Shown here in pieces: positions 8,602-16,400 of a stretch of 43,335 bases of DNA. The stretch is from JBKEBQ01 sp047973225 (GTDB lineage: Bacteria > Bacillota_I > Bacilli_A > Erysipelotrichales > Erysipelotrichaceae), in contig JBKEBQ010000018.1 in assembly GCA_047973225.1 (NCBI GenBank), positions 1 to 43,335 of the forward strand, given 5' to 3'. The translations under genes and the position numbers were made by a program. The notes beneath the pieces are model-generated. The model did not search any database and was not told the DNA's origin. It was given only the letters and a program-made list of their open reading frames with translations. The stretch's first letter is position 1. Each line of letters starts with the position of its first letter.

Positions 8602-9243
8602 CTATTCCTCCATCTCTTCATCTAAATTATTTGTTTCAAACACCAACTCTTGAATGCTGGTTACCACATCCACTGCTTTCAATGATACTCCTTCTGGTAC
8701 CCTTATGTGTTTATGGGTAAAGTCAACAATTCCCGTAATTCCACAAGCAATTAAACGATCTGCTGTTTTTTGTACATTATCACTTACTGTAAGAATTGCA
8801 ATACGACAGCCCTTTGGCATTTTTTCTTCTAACTCTTCAATATCATATACAGGAATATTGAAAACAACGCCAAACCGTTTGGGGTTATTATCAAAAGCAC
8901 AACTAATTTCACCAACAACATTATCCCAACGATTATACTTCATCAGTGCGTGACCCAAATTTCCAGCACCAACTAAAATTATTTTTTCATCAAAATCAAC
9001 ACCAAGTTCTTGATTGAAGATATCAATTAATGTTTCAATATCATACCCATAACCTTGTTTTCCAAGCGTTCCCAACAGTGAGAAATCACGGCGAATGGTC
9101 GTTGGTTCGATATTCACATATTCACTCAACTCTTTCGACATGATCCGCTCATGTCCATATTTACGCAGTCTACGAAGCGCCTTTAAATAAATTGGATAAC
9201 GTTTTAAAGTTGCCTTTGGTACTCTTTTTTTTAGGTTATGCAT
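8602..9243 (-). CDS. rex: Redox-sensing transcriptional repressor Rex
   Basis: A 213-residue NAD(H)-sensing repressor. The winged-helix part (about 10-80) contains NIEPTTIRRDFS and GKQGYGYD, both conserved in Rex. The Rossmann part has VGAGNLGHAL (GxGxxG, 92-97), and the C-terminus carries the swapped helix. High NADH is expected to release it from genes for fermentation and anaerobic respiration. I start at ATG 9243 because GGAG lies eight bases upstream; an in-frame ATG 36 bases earlier has no ribosome site. It sits between tsaD and asnS, with 61 bases of leader that may hold its own promoter. Confidence 0.96.
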   Translation of the reverse strand: MHNLKKRVPKATLKRYPIYLKALRRLRKYGHERIMSKELSEYVNIEPTTIRRDFSLLGTLGKQGYGYDIETLIDIFNQELGVDFDEKIILVGAGNLGHALMKYNRWDNVVGEISCAFDNNPKRFGVVFNIPVYDIEELEEKMPKGCRIAILTVSDNVQKTADRLIACGITGIVDFTHKHIRVPEGVSLKAVDVVTSIQELVFETNNLDEEMEE

Positions 9244-9304
9244 AACATTTTCTCCTGTTCTCAGTATACCATATTTCACACTTTATGCATGTGTAAAATC
9301 GCTT

Positions 9305-10312
9305 TTACTCACAAAGTTTCATGCTCGCTTTCGCAGCATCATGAAAATTGCCGAAGTCTTGATGTTGATAAGCAAAATAACCTGCAACACCAATCATTGC
9401 CGCATTGTCCGTACAACACCATAACGGTGGTAAAATGAGCTGTTCCTGACGGTTTTCAAATACATCGCGCATCTTTTTTCGAAGGGCACTATTGGCAGCA
9501 ACACCACCCGCAAGTAAAACTTGTTTTACTTCATATTGTTTTAATGCAAGCATCAGTTTCTCCATAATTTGTTGTAATGCTACTTCTTGAAAAGAAGCAG
9601 CTAAATTGGCTTCATTAATACTCTTCCCTTGCTTTTTTTGCCGAGCTATAAACTGTAAAACTCCACTTTTCAAACCGCTGAAACTCAAATCATACACTCC
9701 TGTTGTTTTTGGTTTAGGTAAATCATAAATTGCTTCTCCAGTTTTTGCGAGAGCATCAATTTTAGGACCACCTGGGTAACCCAATTCCAATATTCTTGCG
9801 ACTTTATCGTAAGCTTCCCCAATCGCGTCATCTTGGGTTTGTCCCAAGACTTCAAAGTGATAAGGATCCTGCATATATACAAATTCTGAATGCCCGCCAC
9901 TCACGACCAAAGCAAGCAAAGGGTATCGTAGATCATCAATGAAGTTACATGCAAAAATATGTCCCTTGATATGATGAATCGGCAACATTGGTTTTTGAAA
10001 AGCCCAGGCCAGTGTTTTGGCAGCCTGTACACCCACATGTAAACTCCCTATCAGTCCCGGCCCTCTTGTATAGGCAATTGCATCAACATCTCCTACTTCC
10101 ATTTTTGCTTCTTCTAGCGCCTGTTCAATGAGCGCAGATATTTTTTCAACATGTAAGCGCGAAGCTACTTCGGGTAAAACACCTCCAAACTTTTCATGAA
10201 CTTTGATTTGCGTTGCAATGACATTCGATAAAATTTCTTTGCCGTTTTTTATAATGGCACAAGCACTCTCATCACAACTAGATTCAATTGCTAAAATTGT
10301 TATATCCTTCAT
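9305..10312 (-). CDS. tsaD: tRNA N6-adenosine threonylcarbamoyltransferase
   Basis: Catalytic subunit that places threonylcarbamoyl on A37 of ANN-decoding tRNAs. It is 335 residues with the ASKHA-type phosphate loop AIESSCDES (8-16), metal-binding His114 and His118 in HHIKGH, the GGVLPEVASR block, and the C-terminal CTDNAAMIG motif. It is two bases from rimI and works with TsaB and TsaE encoded just upstream. TsaC/Sua5, which makes the threonylcarbamoyl-AMP, is not in the window. Confidence 0.97.
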   Translation of the reverse strand: MKDITILAIESSCDESACAIIKNGKEILSNVIATQIKVHEKFGGVLPEVASRLHVEKISALIEQALEEAKMEVGDVDAIAYTRGPGLIGSLHVGVQAAKTLAWAFQKPMLPIHHIKGHIFACNFIDDLRYPLLALVVSGGHSEFVYMQDPYHFEVLGQTQDDAIGEAYDKVARILELGYPGGPKIDALAKTGEAIYDLPKPKTTGVYDLSFSGLKSGVLQFIARQKKQGKSINEANLAASFQEVALQQIMEKLMLALKQYEVKQVLLAGGVAANSALRKKMRDVFENRQEQLILPPLWCCTDNAAMIGVAGYFAYQHQDFGNFHDAAKASMKLCE

Positions 10313-10314
10313 AA

Positions 10315-10752
10315 CTACATCATCACCTTTCCCAATACGAGCGCATCTTCTTTGGGTTGCTTATAATACTCCTTACGTACTTGTATTTCAAGAAAATCAT
10401 AAGCCTCATAAAATGCTATCGCTCGTTTATTTGAAATTCTGACTTCCAATAAAATTGCTTCACATCGATTTTTGTATACTTGCTCAAACATATGTTGCAT
10501 CAATTGATGCGCATATCCTTTTCCTTCATCTTTTTTTCTTGTTGCAATCTTGCACAATTGGCAACTATCAAATGTAATCCAATAATCAATATAGGCAACG
10601 ATTTCATTGTTTCGCTCTAAGATGAATAAATGGGCACAGATGTTATGTTCCATTTCATACAAAAAGTTTTCTTTTGTATACGCTGATGAAAATCGTTCCT
10701 TTTCAATTTGATAAACAGCTTCTACATCCTTAACTTTCATTTTACGAATCAT
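10315..10752 (-). CDS. rimI: GNAT N-acetyltransferase, RimI-like
   Basis: A 145-residue single GNAT domain. The acetyl-CoA loop is a variant (ATRKKDEGKGYAHQLM, where RGKG is more usual), and the C-terminal strand includes NKRAIAFYEAYDF. Its position between tsaB and tsaD is the classic location of rimI, which acetylates the N-terminus of ribosomal protein S18 in E. coli. The start ATG overlaps the tsaB stop by four bases (ATGA). The symbol rests mainly on context. Confidence 0.88.
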   Translation of the reverse strand: MIRKMKVKDVEAVYQIEKERFSSAYTKENFLYEMEHNICAHLFILERNNEIVAYIDYWITFDSCQLCKIATRKKDEGKGYAHQLMQHMFEQVYKNRCEAILLEVRISNKRAIAFYEAYDFLEIQVRKEYYKQPKEDALVLGKVMM

Positions 10753-11339
10753 GAAGAAGAAACCAAATAAGCATTTTCCGCTTTCAAATACTGTGGCACC
10801 AATTGATGAATATGAGCTACAACTTTCGCATTTTTTAATAACAACAAGAAGTTTTCACTATAAGCAATCTTACTGTTTTCTAAACCCAAAACCTGTAAGT
10901 CACCAATATAGTTTTCACGCATGGCTGCGATTTCATCAATGGTCTTAATTCCCTCTTCAATACAATTTCCATTTTCATATTTACCATAATAGACACGATT
11001 GCTTCGTGCATCTAAGATAACACTACAATTTTGTAATCCCGCATACAATTGTAATGTCGATAACGTTTTTAAAACAAGCTTTTTTTGTGAACATAAAACT
11101 TTCGCAATGCTCATCGCGATCCGAATACCCGTATAACTTCCCGGTCCTATGGTAATCACAACTTCGTCTAAATCGTCCACTTCCCACTCAACTTGTTCCA
11201 TTTGTTTTCTCAACTCCACAAAAATGGTTTCACTCTGCTTCTTCCAAGCATATGCTTCAAATTTTGTTATGATTGCTTCATTCTCAATAAGTGTCAGGAT
11301 TAAGTACCGATGTGAAGTGTCCATACATAATGTTTTCAT
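10749..11339 (-). CDS. tsaB: tRNA threonylcarbamoyladenosine biosynthesis protein TsaB
   Basis: A 196-residue ASKHA-fold partner of TsaD. The N-terminus has MDTSHRYLILTL, and TIGPGSYTGIRIAMSIAK is the conserved dimer-interface block at about 62-79. It lacks the metal-binding histidines of TsaD, as expected for the non-catalytic subunit. Its ATG overlaps the tsaE stop by four bases and its own stop overlaps rimI by four, so the three are translationally coupled. Confidence 0.95.
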   Translation of the reverse strand: MKTLCMDTSHRYLILTLIENEAIITKFEAYAWKKQSETIFVELRKQMEQVEWEVDDLDEVVITIGPGSYTGIRIAMSIAKVLCSQKKLVLKTLSTLQLYAGLQNCSVILDARSNRVYYGKYENGNCIEEGIKTIDEIAAMRENYIGDLQVLGLENSKIAYSENFLLLLKNAKVVAHIHQLVPQYLKAENAYLVSSS

Positions 11340-11779
11340 TTTAATTCCTCCAACACGCTTTGGTATCGCTCACCTTTCGCCTCTACATGAGCGATTCGTA
11401 TCTCACCATCAAGTTCAATTGTGATTTCTAAACGTTCTTTTGGTAATGCTTCCTCAATGAATTCATACCACTCAATAACACTCAAACCTTCGCTTTCAAA
11501 ATATTCCTCAAATCCTAAATCTTGTGAAATTTCTTCTAGACGATAGGCATCAACATGATACAAGGGGTGTTCTCCTTCATATATTTTTAAAATTGTAAAT
11601 GTGGGACTTGTGATAACCTCCTCAATTCCTAATGCTTTGCCAATATATTTTGTTAATGTGGTTTTCCCCGCTCCTAAATCACCAGACAAACAAAGACATC
11701 CCTTGCGTTTTAAGAGATGGACAAGTGTGTTTGCTAATTGCTTTGTATCTTCTAATGTTTGTATTCGTATATCTTTCAT
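11336..11779 (-). CDS. tsaE: tRNA threonylcarbamoyladenosine biosynthesis ATPase TsaE
   Basis: A P-loop ATPase of 147 residues that recycles the TsaB-TsaD complex. Walker A is GDLGAGKTT (33-41); a later TSPTF and YHVDAYRL are conserved in the family, and VIEWYEF matches the usual IEWxE. I use ATG 11779, five bases from AGGAG; a GTG two codons earlier lies inside that ribosome site and is less likely. Confidence 0.95.
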   Translation of the reverse strand: MKDIRIQTLEDTKQLANTLVHLLKRKGCLCLSGDLGAGKTTLTKYIGKALGIEEVITSPTFTILKIYEGEHPLYHVDAYRLEEISQDLGFEEYFESEGLSVIEWYEFIEEALPKERLEITIELDGEIRIAHVEAKGERYQSVLEELK

Positions 11780-11787
11780 AAACACTC

Positions 11788-12987
11788 CTACTTACGTTTA
11801 CGTATTTGGTATGCCATTTTACTCATTCTATATAAAAATTTATTAACAGGAATATCAAACTCACCAATAAACTCATTAATCATCGGATTAAAGTTCGATT
11901 TGAAAGTGGTTAGTCCATCCGTTAGATCCCCTTCAACACCTCCCATATTACAAAATTCGCAACCTTCTTGAAATGCGTATTTCATATTTTCAACATAAAT
12001 ATGATACTGTGGCATAAATTTTTTAAATTGATCATTCATTCCCGCATACAACATTTCCATGGTATTTCCAAAGCGAATCGACAATACTCCCGCAATCACA
12101 ACATTTCCTTCTATATGCGAAAATTGTTCTAATTCCTTTCGTTGTTTTTCAAGGGAACGCTTTTGATCATGCAACTTGGTAAGTTTCTTTCTTGATGAAA
12201 CATCCACCGTCAATAAAGCTTTTTCATTTTCCTCTCGTTGCTCATCTAATTGTTTTAAGCTTTCTTGTATATTAATTTCGCCCAAAAACAGATGTGCATC
12301 TTCTTTGTAGATATCCATCAATAATGAAAAATATTCTTCATTACGCAGACTTACTTGTTTTCGTTTCTCGCTAAGTGCTACAACCTCACTAAACTCATGA
12401 ACACGGTCCTCTCCTGCATGCACAACTTGAACATTGTGTTTTTGCGCGTCTTTGATTAAACGCTTTGTGTGTCGTGGTAGGCGTTGTTCAAACGCATCAT
12501 CCTTATATACATTTGCTTGATACCGAGGTTGAATTACTTCTTGTATAGTTTTTGAATAGCCTTGATGCAATGCCCCAGCAAGCTTCATATTTTCCATTAT
12601 CTTTTTTATAGGATAGCGTTGGTTATTGAGTTCTTGAATGGGGTAATCATTAATATGAATACCCGGATCCATCTTGATAAATAAAGCATGCTTTGTTTTT
12701 GCATATGCCTTCAATTCTTTTATAAAAAAAACCACAAGGTCTGTGTTTTCATAGTCCATAATTGGGCCCCTAGGCGTATAAAACATCGTAAAGTCAAGCG
12801 GTAATTGCTTGATTAAAACAAGGGCACTCGCAACCAACGTGTTTTTTTCATATACACCAACCAACAATGAATCCCAATTTTCTTTCACTTTCGCCCAAGA
12901 AGATGACTGTAATAAATTACACAAATCATGCTTTTCAACAAAAACATCATGTTCGCTTGCATTTACATTTGTTTTAAAAGTATACAT
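11788..12987 (-). CDS. FemAB/FemX-family peptidoglycan aminoacyltransferase
   Basis: A 399-residue protein with two GNAT-like subdomains. An inserted charged coiled-coil arm (about 270-320, ESLKQLDEQREENEK onward) resembles the seryl-tRNA-synthetase-like arm of FemA. These enzymes add amino acids from aminoacyl-tRNA to the lipid II stem peptide to form the cross-bridge; the amino acid cannot be predicted. A C-terminal GGVEGDLTDGLTTFKSNFNP is typical of the family. AAGGAGG precedes the ATG. It is one base after the upstream gene and eight before tsaE. Confidence 0.9.
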   Translation of the reverse strand: MYTFKTNVNASEHDVFVEKHDLCNLLQSSSWAKVKENWDSLLVGVYEKNTLVASALVLIKQLPLDFTMFYTPRGPIMDYENTDLVVFFIKELKAYAKTKHALFIKMDPGIHINDYPIQELNNQRYPIKKIMENMKLAGALHQGYSKTIQEVIQPRYQANVYKDDAFEQRLPRHTKRLIKDAQKHNVQVVHAGEDRVHEFSEVVALSEKRKQVSLRNEEYFSLLMDIYKEDAHLFLGEINIQESLKQLDEQREENEKALLTVDVSSRKKLTKLHDQKRSLEKQRKELEQFSHIEGNVVIAGVLSIRFGNTMEMLYAGMNDQFKKFMPQYHIYVENMKYAFQEGCEFCNMGGVEGDLTDGLTTFKSNFNPMINEFIGEFDIPVNKFLYRMSKMAYQIRKRK

Positions 12988-12988
12988 C

Positions 12989-13528
12989 TTATCTTCCTCC
13001 TTGCGATTTTTGAGTTAGGTAAGCTTCATATATCGCTTCAATTTCCGTATGTTCAAAAGGTGATTTGAGTTGCTTAATATCGTTTAATAATGTGTCCAAT
13101 TCCTGATGTAAAATATGATCCAGCTCATCAGAATATTGCATTTCTTGTTTATGAAGTACATATTCATCTTCATCAAGAATCGTTGCATGATAGAAATTAT
13201 CTACCTTCACATCCAAGTCATAATCAATATTTTTAAGTGCTTCTTCGTCATAAACGCTAGGCGAAGCTATATTACAATAATAAAAAATACCTCGCTTGCG
13301 AATCATGCAGATGACGTTATACCACTTGTCTGGATAAAAAAAACAAATAGCTGGTTCCCTTGTTAGCCATTTTCTTCCATCCGCTTCAACGACAAAAGAG
13401 CGATCAGTAATCGCTATCATTCGCTTATCATTGGCCTCCATCACAAACGCTTTCGACCATGTTCTATGCAAACTTTTATCGTGCTTATAACTTTGAATAT
13501 AGATATACTCATGAACTCTTGGCAACAT
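12989..13528 (-). CDS. DUF402 nucleoside tri-/diphosphatase (Ntdp/YgaC-like)
   Basis: A 179-residue DUF402 protein. It closely follows the staphylococcal/bacillar Ntdp pattern: YIQSYKHDKSLHRTW at the start, DGRKWLTREPAICFF, YCNIASP, and IDYDLDVKVDNF with metal-binding acidic residues. Characterised relatives hydrolyse nucleoside tri- and diphosphates. The ATG at 13528 has GAGG six bases upstream. An upstream in-frame ATG (13576) gives an unrelated hydrophobic extension and lies beyond the -10 box, so I rejected it. It is the first gene of the operon running down to asnS. Confidence 0.92.
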   Translation of the reverse strand: MLPRVHEYIYIQSYKHDKSLHRTWSKAFVMEANDKRMIAITDRSFVVEADGRKWLTREPAICFFYPDKWYNVICMIRKRGIFYYCNIASPSVYDEEALKNIDYDLDVKVDNFYHATILDEDEYVLHKQEMQYSDELDHILHQELDTLLNDIKQLKSPFEHTEIEAIYEAYLTQKSQGGR

Positions 13529-13547
13529 ATATAACCTCAACTCAATT

Positions 13548-13553
13548 ATTATA
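13548..13553 (-). promoter_or_regulatory. -10 box for the Ntdp-to-asnS operon
   Basis: TATAAT on the minus strand about 20 bases before the ATG. The -35 is poor; the leader would be about 13 bases. Confidence 0.45.
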
Positions 13554-13571
13554 ACAAATTTCCAACAACTC

Positions 13572-13600
13572 TTCACTATAAACTCTAATATTTGTATAAT
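13572..13600 (+). promoter_or_regulatory. Promoter of the methionine sulfoxide reductase gene
   Basis: TTCACT, a 17-base spacer, TATAAT. The start would fall near 13607, leaving a leader of only about 12 bases that is essentially the AAGGAG ribosome site. Confidence 0.65.
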
Positions 13601-13618
13601 ATAGAAAAGGAGAATTCT

Positions 13619-14071
13619 ATGAACATAACATTACAACAATATAAAGCGCTGTGTGAAGACATAAAAGAAGAAATAAGTTTATTAGCAAATACAACTGCGT
13701 TTCTTAATGATATTTTAGATGATGTCAGTTGGGTTGGGTTTTACCTACGAAAAAACGATAATCTGGTATTAGGGCCTTTTCAAGGGAAAATTGCTTGCAC
13801 CAGCATCAATTTTGGTAAAGGCGTTTGCGGAACAGTAGCACAAACAAAAAAAACGCTACGCGTTTCGGATGTGCATCAATTTGATGGACATATTGCTTGT
13901 GATAGTGCCAGCAATTCCGAAATTGTTGTAGCGATCATCGTTCATGATGAGCTATACGGTGTCCTTGATCTAGACTCAACAAGCTTTTCAAGGTTTAAAG
14001 AACAAGACCAAATATTATTAGAAGCCATCGTTGCTCTTTTAGCAATGTTCTTAGAGAATATAAAGCATTGA
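13619..14071 (+). CDS. msrC: GAF-domain free methionine-(R)-sulfoxide reductase
   Basis: A 150-residue single GAF domain of the fRMsr/YebR type, reducing free Met-R-sulfoxide in the cytosol. It shows WVGFYL, GPFQGKIACTSINFGKGVCG with the family cysteines, then HIACDSASNSEIVVAI with the third Cys and the conserved SNSEIV, and GVLDLDS near the end. The start is ATG 13619, seven bases from AAGGAG; an in-frame TTG upstream overlaps the -10 box. It is transcribed divergently from the Ntdp operon and appears monocistronic. Confidence 0.92.
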   Translation: MNITLQQYKALCEDIKEEISLLANTTAFLNDILDDVSWVGFYLRKNDNLVLGPFQGKIACTSINFGKGVCGTVAQTKKTLRVSDVHQFDGHIACDSASNSEIVVAIIVHDELYGVLDLDSTSFSRFKEQDQILLEAIVALLAMFLENIKH

Positions 14072-14125
14072 GTATTTTATACCATGAAAATGACTTTTTG
14101 ATTGTGTTTTTTTACCACCAATCAT

Positions 14126-14183
14126 AAAAAAAACCTCGTAAAATGAATTTGGCATAACGCCGTCCATTTTACTTGGTTCTTTT
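14126..14183. terminator. Bidirectional terminator between msrC and the small peptide gene
   Basis: AACC...TAAAATG / CATTTTA...GGTT, with a GGC/GCC inner hairpin. It is flanked by a run of A on the left (T on the minus strand) and CTTTTT on the right, so it can end transcripts from both sides. Confidence 0.7.
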
Positions 14184-14223
14184 TAAGAGCTTTACGCTCT
14201 GCTTTTCTTATAAGATTATTTGA

Positions 14224-14286
14224 CTAACCAATAAGCATAGCAAGAATAGCTTTTAAAAGCTCAAGAATAATGTTAATAATTTCCAT
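14224..14286 (-). CDS. 20-residue amphipathic membrane-active-like peptide
   Basis: An ATG preceded by an extremely strong ribosome site (GGGGGGAGG, four bases away) opens a 20-codon frame beginning MEIINIILELL and ending AMLIG before TAG. If helical, E2, N5, E9 and K12 fall on one face and the rest is hydrophobic. Length and composition recall phenol-soluble modulins or type I toxin peptides, but I recognise no homologue. It is followed by a structured 3' region and the bidirectional terminator. A weak -10 (TGC-TATAAG, about 14355) may drive it. Too short for usual gene callers. Confidence 0.55.
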   Translation of the reverse strand: MEIINIILELLKAILAMLIG

Positions 14287-14385
14287 CTTTCCTCCCCCCT
14301 TTCTTCACATTTTATATAAGGAAAAACTCCATTTATATTTCATTTTCCCTTATAGCAAAATATATCCTTTACACATTTTTTAACC

Positions 14386-14844
14386 TCATTTACATTTTTT
14401 TCCAGCATCTTCAATATACTTGATCATGTCTTTGGATTTGAGTAGTTCACCATCTTTACCAAGATACATATTAACTAGACCCTTATCTTTTAAATCATCG
14501 ATATTATCTTTCGTAATATCGACACGTAAAGAATCTGAGAATGTCTTATCTTTAATTTCATAGGTGTATTTCACATCAGCACTGTCTTTTAAGGCTTTTT
14601 TTGTGTCCTTTGCATATGCTTCCAAATCATCTATACCAACGTCAGAAACCGCCTTTTCCGTAAAAACTTTTGTTTTATATGTAATAGAGGTTACATCATC
14701 TCCATCGTACGCAATAATTGTTTCATCCTTCATTTCTTTGTTCTCACCACGTGTCTGCGAACAAACAGTTTCACTAATTTTACTACCTGAACAACCTACC
14801 AAAAGGAAAAGAGAACAACACAAACCAATACTCAATTTTTTCAT
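14386..14844 (-). CDS. DUF1307 (YehR-like) lipoprotein
   Basis: A 152-residue lipoprotein with lipobox LLVGC (Cys18). The mature domain fits DUF1307: paired Thr/Lys-rich strands such as TSITYKTKVFTEKAVSD, a helical middle and a C-terminal YIEDAGKKCK. The function of DUF1307 is unknown. GGGAG lies five bases before the ATG. The gene sits immediately after a terminator-like long hairpin and downstream of an ECF-type promoter (15120-15146), which may place it in the sigma regulon. Confidence 0.85.
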   Translation of the reverse strand: MKKLSIGLCCSLFLLVGCSGSKISETVCSQTRGENKEMKDETIIAYDGDDVTSITYKTKVFTEKAVSDVGIDDLEAYAKDTKKALKDSADVKYTYEIKDKTFSDSLRVDITKDNIDDLKDKGLVNMYLGKDGELLKSKDMIKYIEDAGKKCK

Positions 14845-14863
14845 CTTTTTCTCCCTAAAAAAT

Positions 14864-14945
14864 ATATCGCTATCATTTTCATCAATACAGGTTCTGTGTG
14901 TGTGTCTAACCAGGGAAGTCGTATTTAATGAATTGATAGCGATAT
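14864..14945 (-). promoter_or_regulatory. Long nested hairpin in the DUF1307 leader
   Basis: A perfect 12-bp inverted repeat (ATATCGCTATCA at 14864-14875, TGATAGCGATAT at 14934-14945) encloses further pairing (TCAT..AATAC/GTATT.ATGA and GGTT/AACC around a CA-repeat loop). On the minus strand it is followed by ATTTTTT and then the GGGAG ribosome site, so it could act as an attenuator or as the terminator of an upstream small transcript. The sequence matches no riboswitch I know. The rest of 14946-15119 is AT-rich and shows no ORF I can support. Confidence 0.5.
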
Positions 14946-15093
14946 CTAATTGCAGAAAGCAATCACTTTATTCGCGCCAACTACTAAGGGTTCATTAATA
15001 TCATAACAAACAAAGAAAGGATTAATTTAAAATTAATAAATATTTGCTAAGATTAATAATAATCAACACGATATAAAATAATTACATTCGCAA

Positions 15094-15113
15094 AGGGTAA
15101 ATTTTTACCCTTC
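15094..15113. repeat. Perfect palindrome beside an ECF-type promoter
   Basis: AAGGGTAAA-TT-TTTACCCTT, 9-bp arms, located at the predicted start of the transcript from the promoter at 15120-15146. It may be an operator or a 5'-end hairpin. Confidence 0.5.
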
Positions 15114-15119
15114 ATTATT

Positions 15120-15146
15120 AAGACGTATCTATTTCAAAAAGGTTCC
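15120..15146 (-). promoter_or_regulatory. ECF-type promoter, site C
   Basis: On the minus strand GGAACCTTTTT, then CGTCTT, with exactly 15 bases between GGAACC and CGTCTT. It has the same layout as sites B and A. It reads towards the DUF1307 lipoprotein through a leader of about 270 bases. Confidence 0.6.
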
Positions 15147-15150
15147 ATAT

Positions 15151-15300
15151 TTATTTACTTTTCTTTAAATATTTTGAAAACTGTTTATGTAAATGTTCAC
15201 TTTCTTTATGCTGCCGTCTTAATTTCATAATATACACACTACAAACAAATACCGTAATAAAAAATAATATTAACGATATTACATCATATCGACAATTCAT
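15151..15300 (-). CDS. 49-residue single-pass membrane protein
   Basis: The frame opens MNCRYDVISLILFFITVFVC. It has one membrane segment (about 7-25) and a basic, His/Lys-rich tail ending KYLKKSK. The ATG begins three bases after the stop of the upstream cohesin gene, and its GGAGGGG ribosome site lies inside that gene's last codons, so the two are coupled. I recognise no family. The topology suggests an N-out, C-in accessory to the membrane-anchored cohesin protein. Confidence 0.65.
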   Translation of the reverse strand: MNCRYDVISLILFFITVFVCSVYIMKLRRQHKESEHLHKQFSKYLKKSK

Positions 15301-15303
15301 ACT

Positions 15304-16365
15304 TTAGCCCCTCCATTTCACTTTCCGATTTGCTTCCAAATATTTTTTATAACCATAGGTCACAAATATTATCAAAAAGCTCATACCTACATAAATATAG
15401 TGGGTATAACAACTCGTTGCTACAATTGTTTTTTTAGGCTCAACATTGCGATATTTTCCCCCGAACTCATAGGTTTGATATTTTACCTTGTCCGCTAAAT
15501 TTTCAATTAATTCACGAGCAATGTTTCGAAATGAATTTGACCCATTCAACATATCATCTAATACATTAAATGAATAATTACGATCTGTTGTCACCTCAAT
15601 AATTTCCTCGATTTTATCCGCATCAATAATCTTATCAATATCAATGCTTGGATCATGATCTATATCCGGAAGTATAGGATCCACAGGATCCACAGGTGCA
15701 ACTGGTTTTGTCGGCGTTTTATGTGCCTTAACTGAAATTGTTGGCGCTGATACTTCATGTGACCCAGCTACATTGGGATTATACCCCATATGAATGTACT
15801 GCGTACCTCCAGCAGGCGTAGGCCCTACAATTTGATAACGAAAATTTATATTGATACTTTCACCGGTCTCCGTTGTTTGCTTATCCTTAATTTTAAATCG
15901 TATTTTTCCAATTGTCCCACCTGAGGTGTTGGATTGTGTTTTATAATTAGCAGCAGTTGCAGACACCGAAATATCCGATTTTTTTTGATTAAAAAAACTA
16001 GCCTCTGCGTCCCATCCACCACTCACAAATGATTGCCCAAGGGATCCTCGAATCTCTTCAAAGCTTGTAAGTAACTGCATTTGCGAAAGATCGAAAGAAA
16101 CAAATTCTCGTATGGCTGCAGCATATGTATTTGCGGGCAATGAAATCGTTAGTTCCATAATATTTCCTGCATTATAATATGTTACCCCATTTTCCGTAAA
16201 CGGAGTTTTACCTCCGCCTACGTACTTAATAGAGTTTTTCAAATAATGATTCCCATTGTGTTTTGGAACTTCGCTATAATGTGCTGCTTGTAGTGGACTC
16301 ATATAAGTGACCACCATAATCACCAATAACGAAAGAACCGATATTCTCTTTATAAATTTTCTCAT
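15304..16365 (-). CDS. Membrane-anchored cohesin-like surface protein
   Basis: 353 residues. A signal peptide (about 1-28) is followed by a cohesin-like beta domain (about 35-205): VTYYNAGNIMELTISLP, FDLSQMQLL, and GGTIGKIRFKIKD mirror the two larger cohesin-like proteins upstream. A Pro/Asp-rich spacer (PVAPVDPVDPILPDID) and a helical stretch lead to one C-terminal membrane helix (about 320-340) with a short basic tail. It is thus held in the membrane rather than by sortase. A GGAAGG ribosome site precedes the ATG. It lies 36 bases after the cohesin/dockerin gene, most likely in one operon with it. Confidence 0.75.
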   Translation of the reverse strand: MRKFIKRISVLSLLVIMVVTYMSPLQAAHYSEVPKHNGNHYLKNSIKYVGGGKTPFTENGVTYYNAGNIMELTISLPANTYAAAIREFVSFDLSQMQLLTSFEEIRGSLGQSFVSGGWDAEASFFNQKKSDISVSATAANYKTQSNTSGGTIGKIRFKIKDKQTTETGESININFRYQIVGPTPAGGTQYIHMGYNPNVAGSHEVSAPTISVKAHKTPTKPVAPVDPVDPILPDIDHDPSIDIDKIIDADKIEEIIEVTTDRNYSFNVLDDMLNGSNSFRNIARELIENLADKVKYQTYEFGGKYRNVEPKKTIVATSCYTHYIYVGMSFLIIFVTYGYKKYLEANRKVKWRG

Positions 16366-16400
16366 AATAACCTTCCCTTCACGACACTTTTTTAATAATT

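Noticed and set aside
13529..13576. Longer start for the Ntdp-like gene
   Set aside because: The extra residues are hydrophobic and unlike the family, and the -10 box lies inside the extension.
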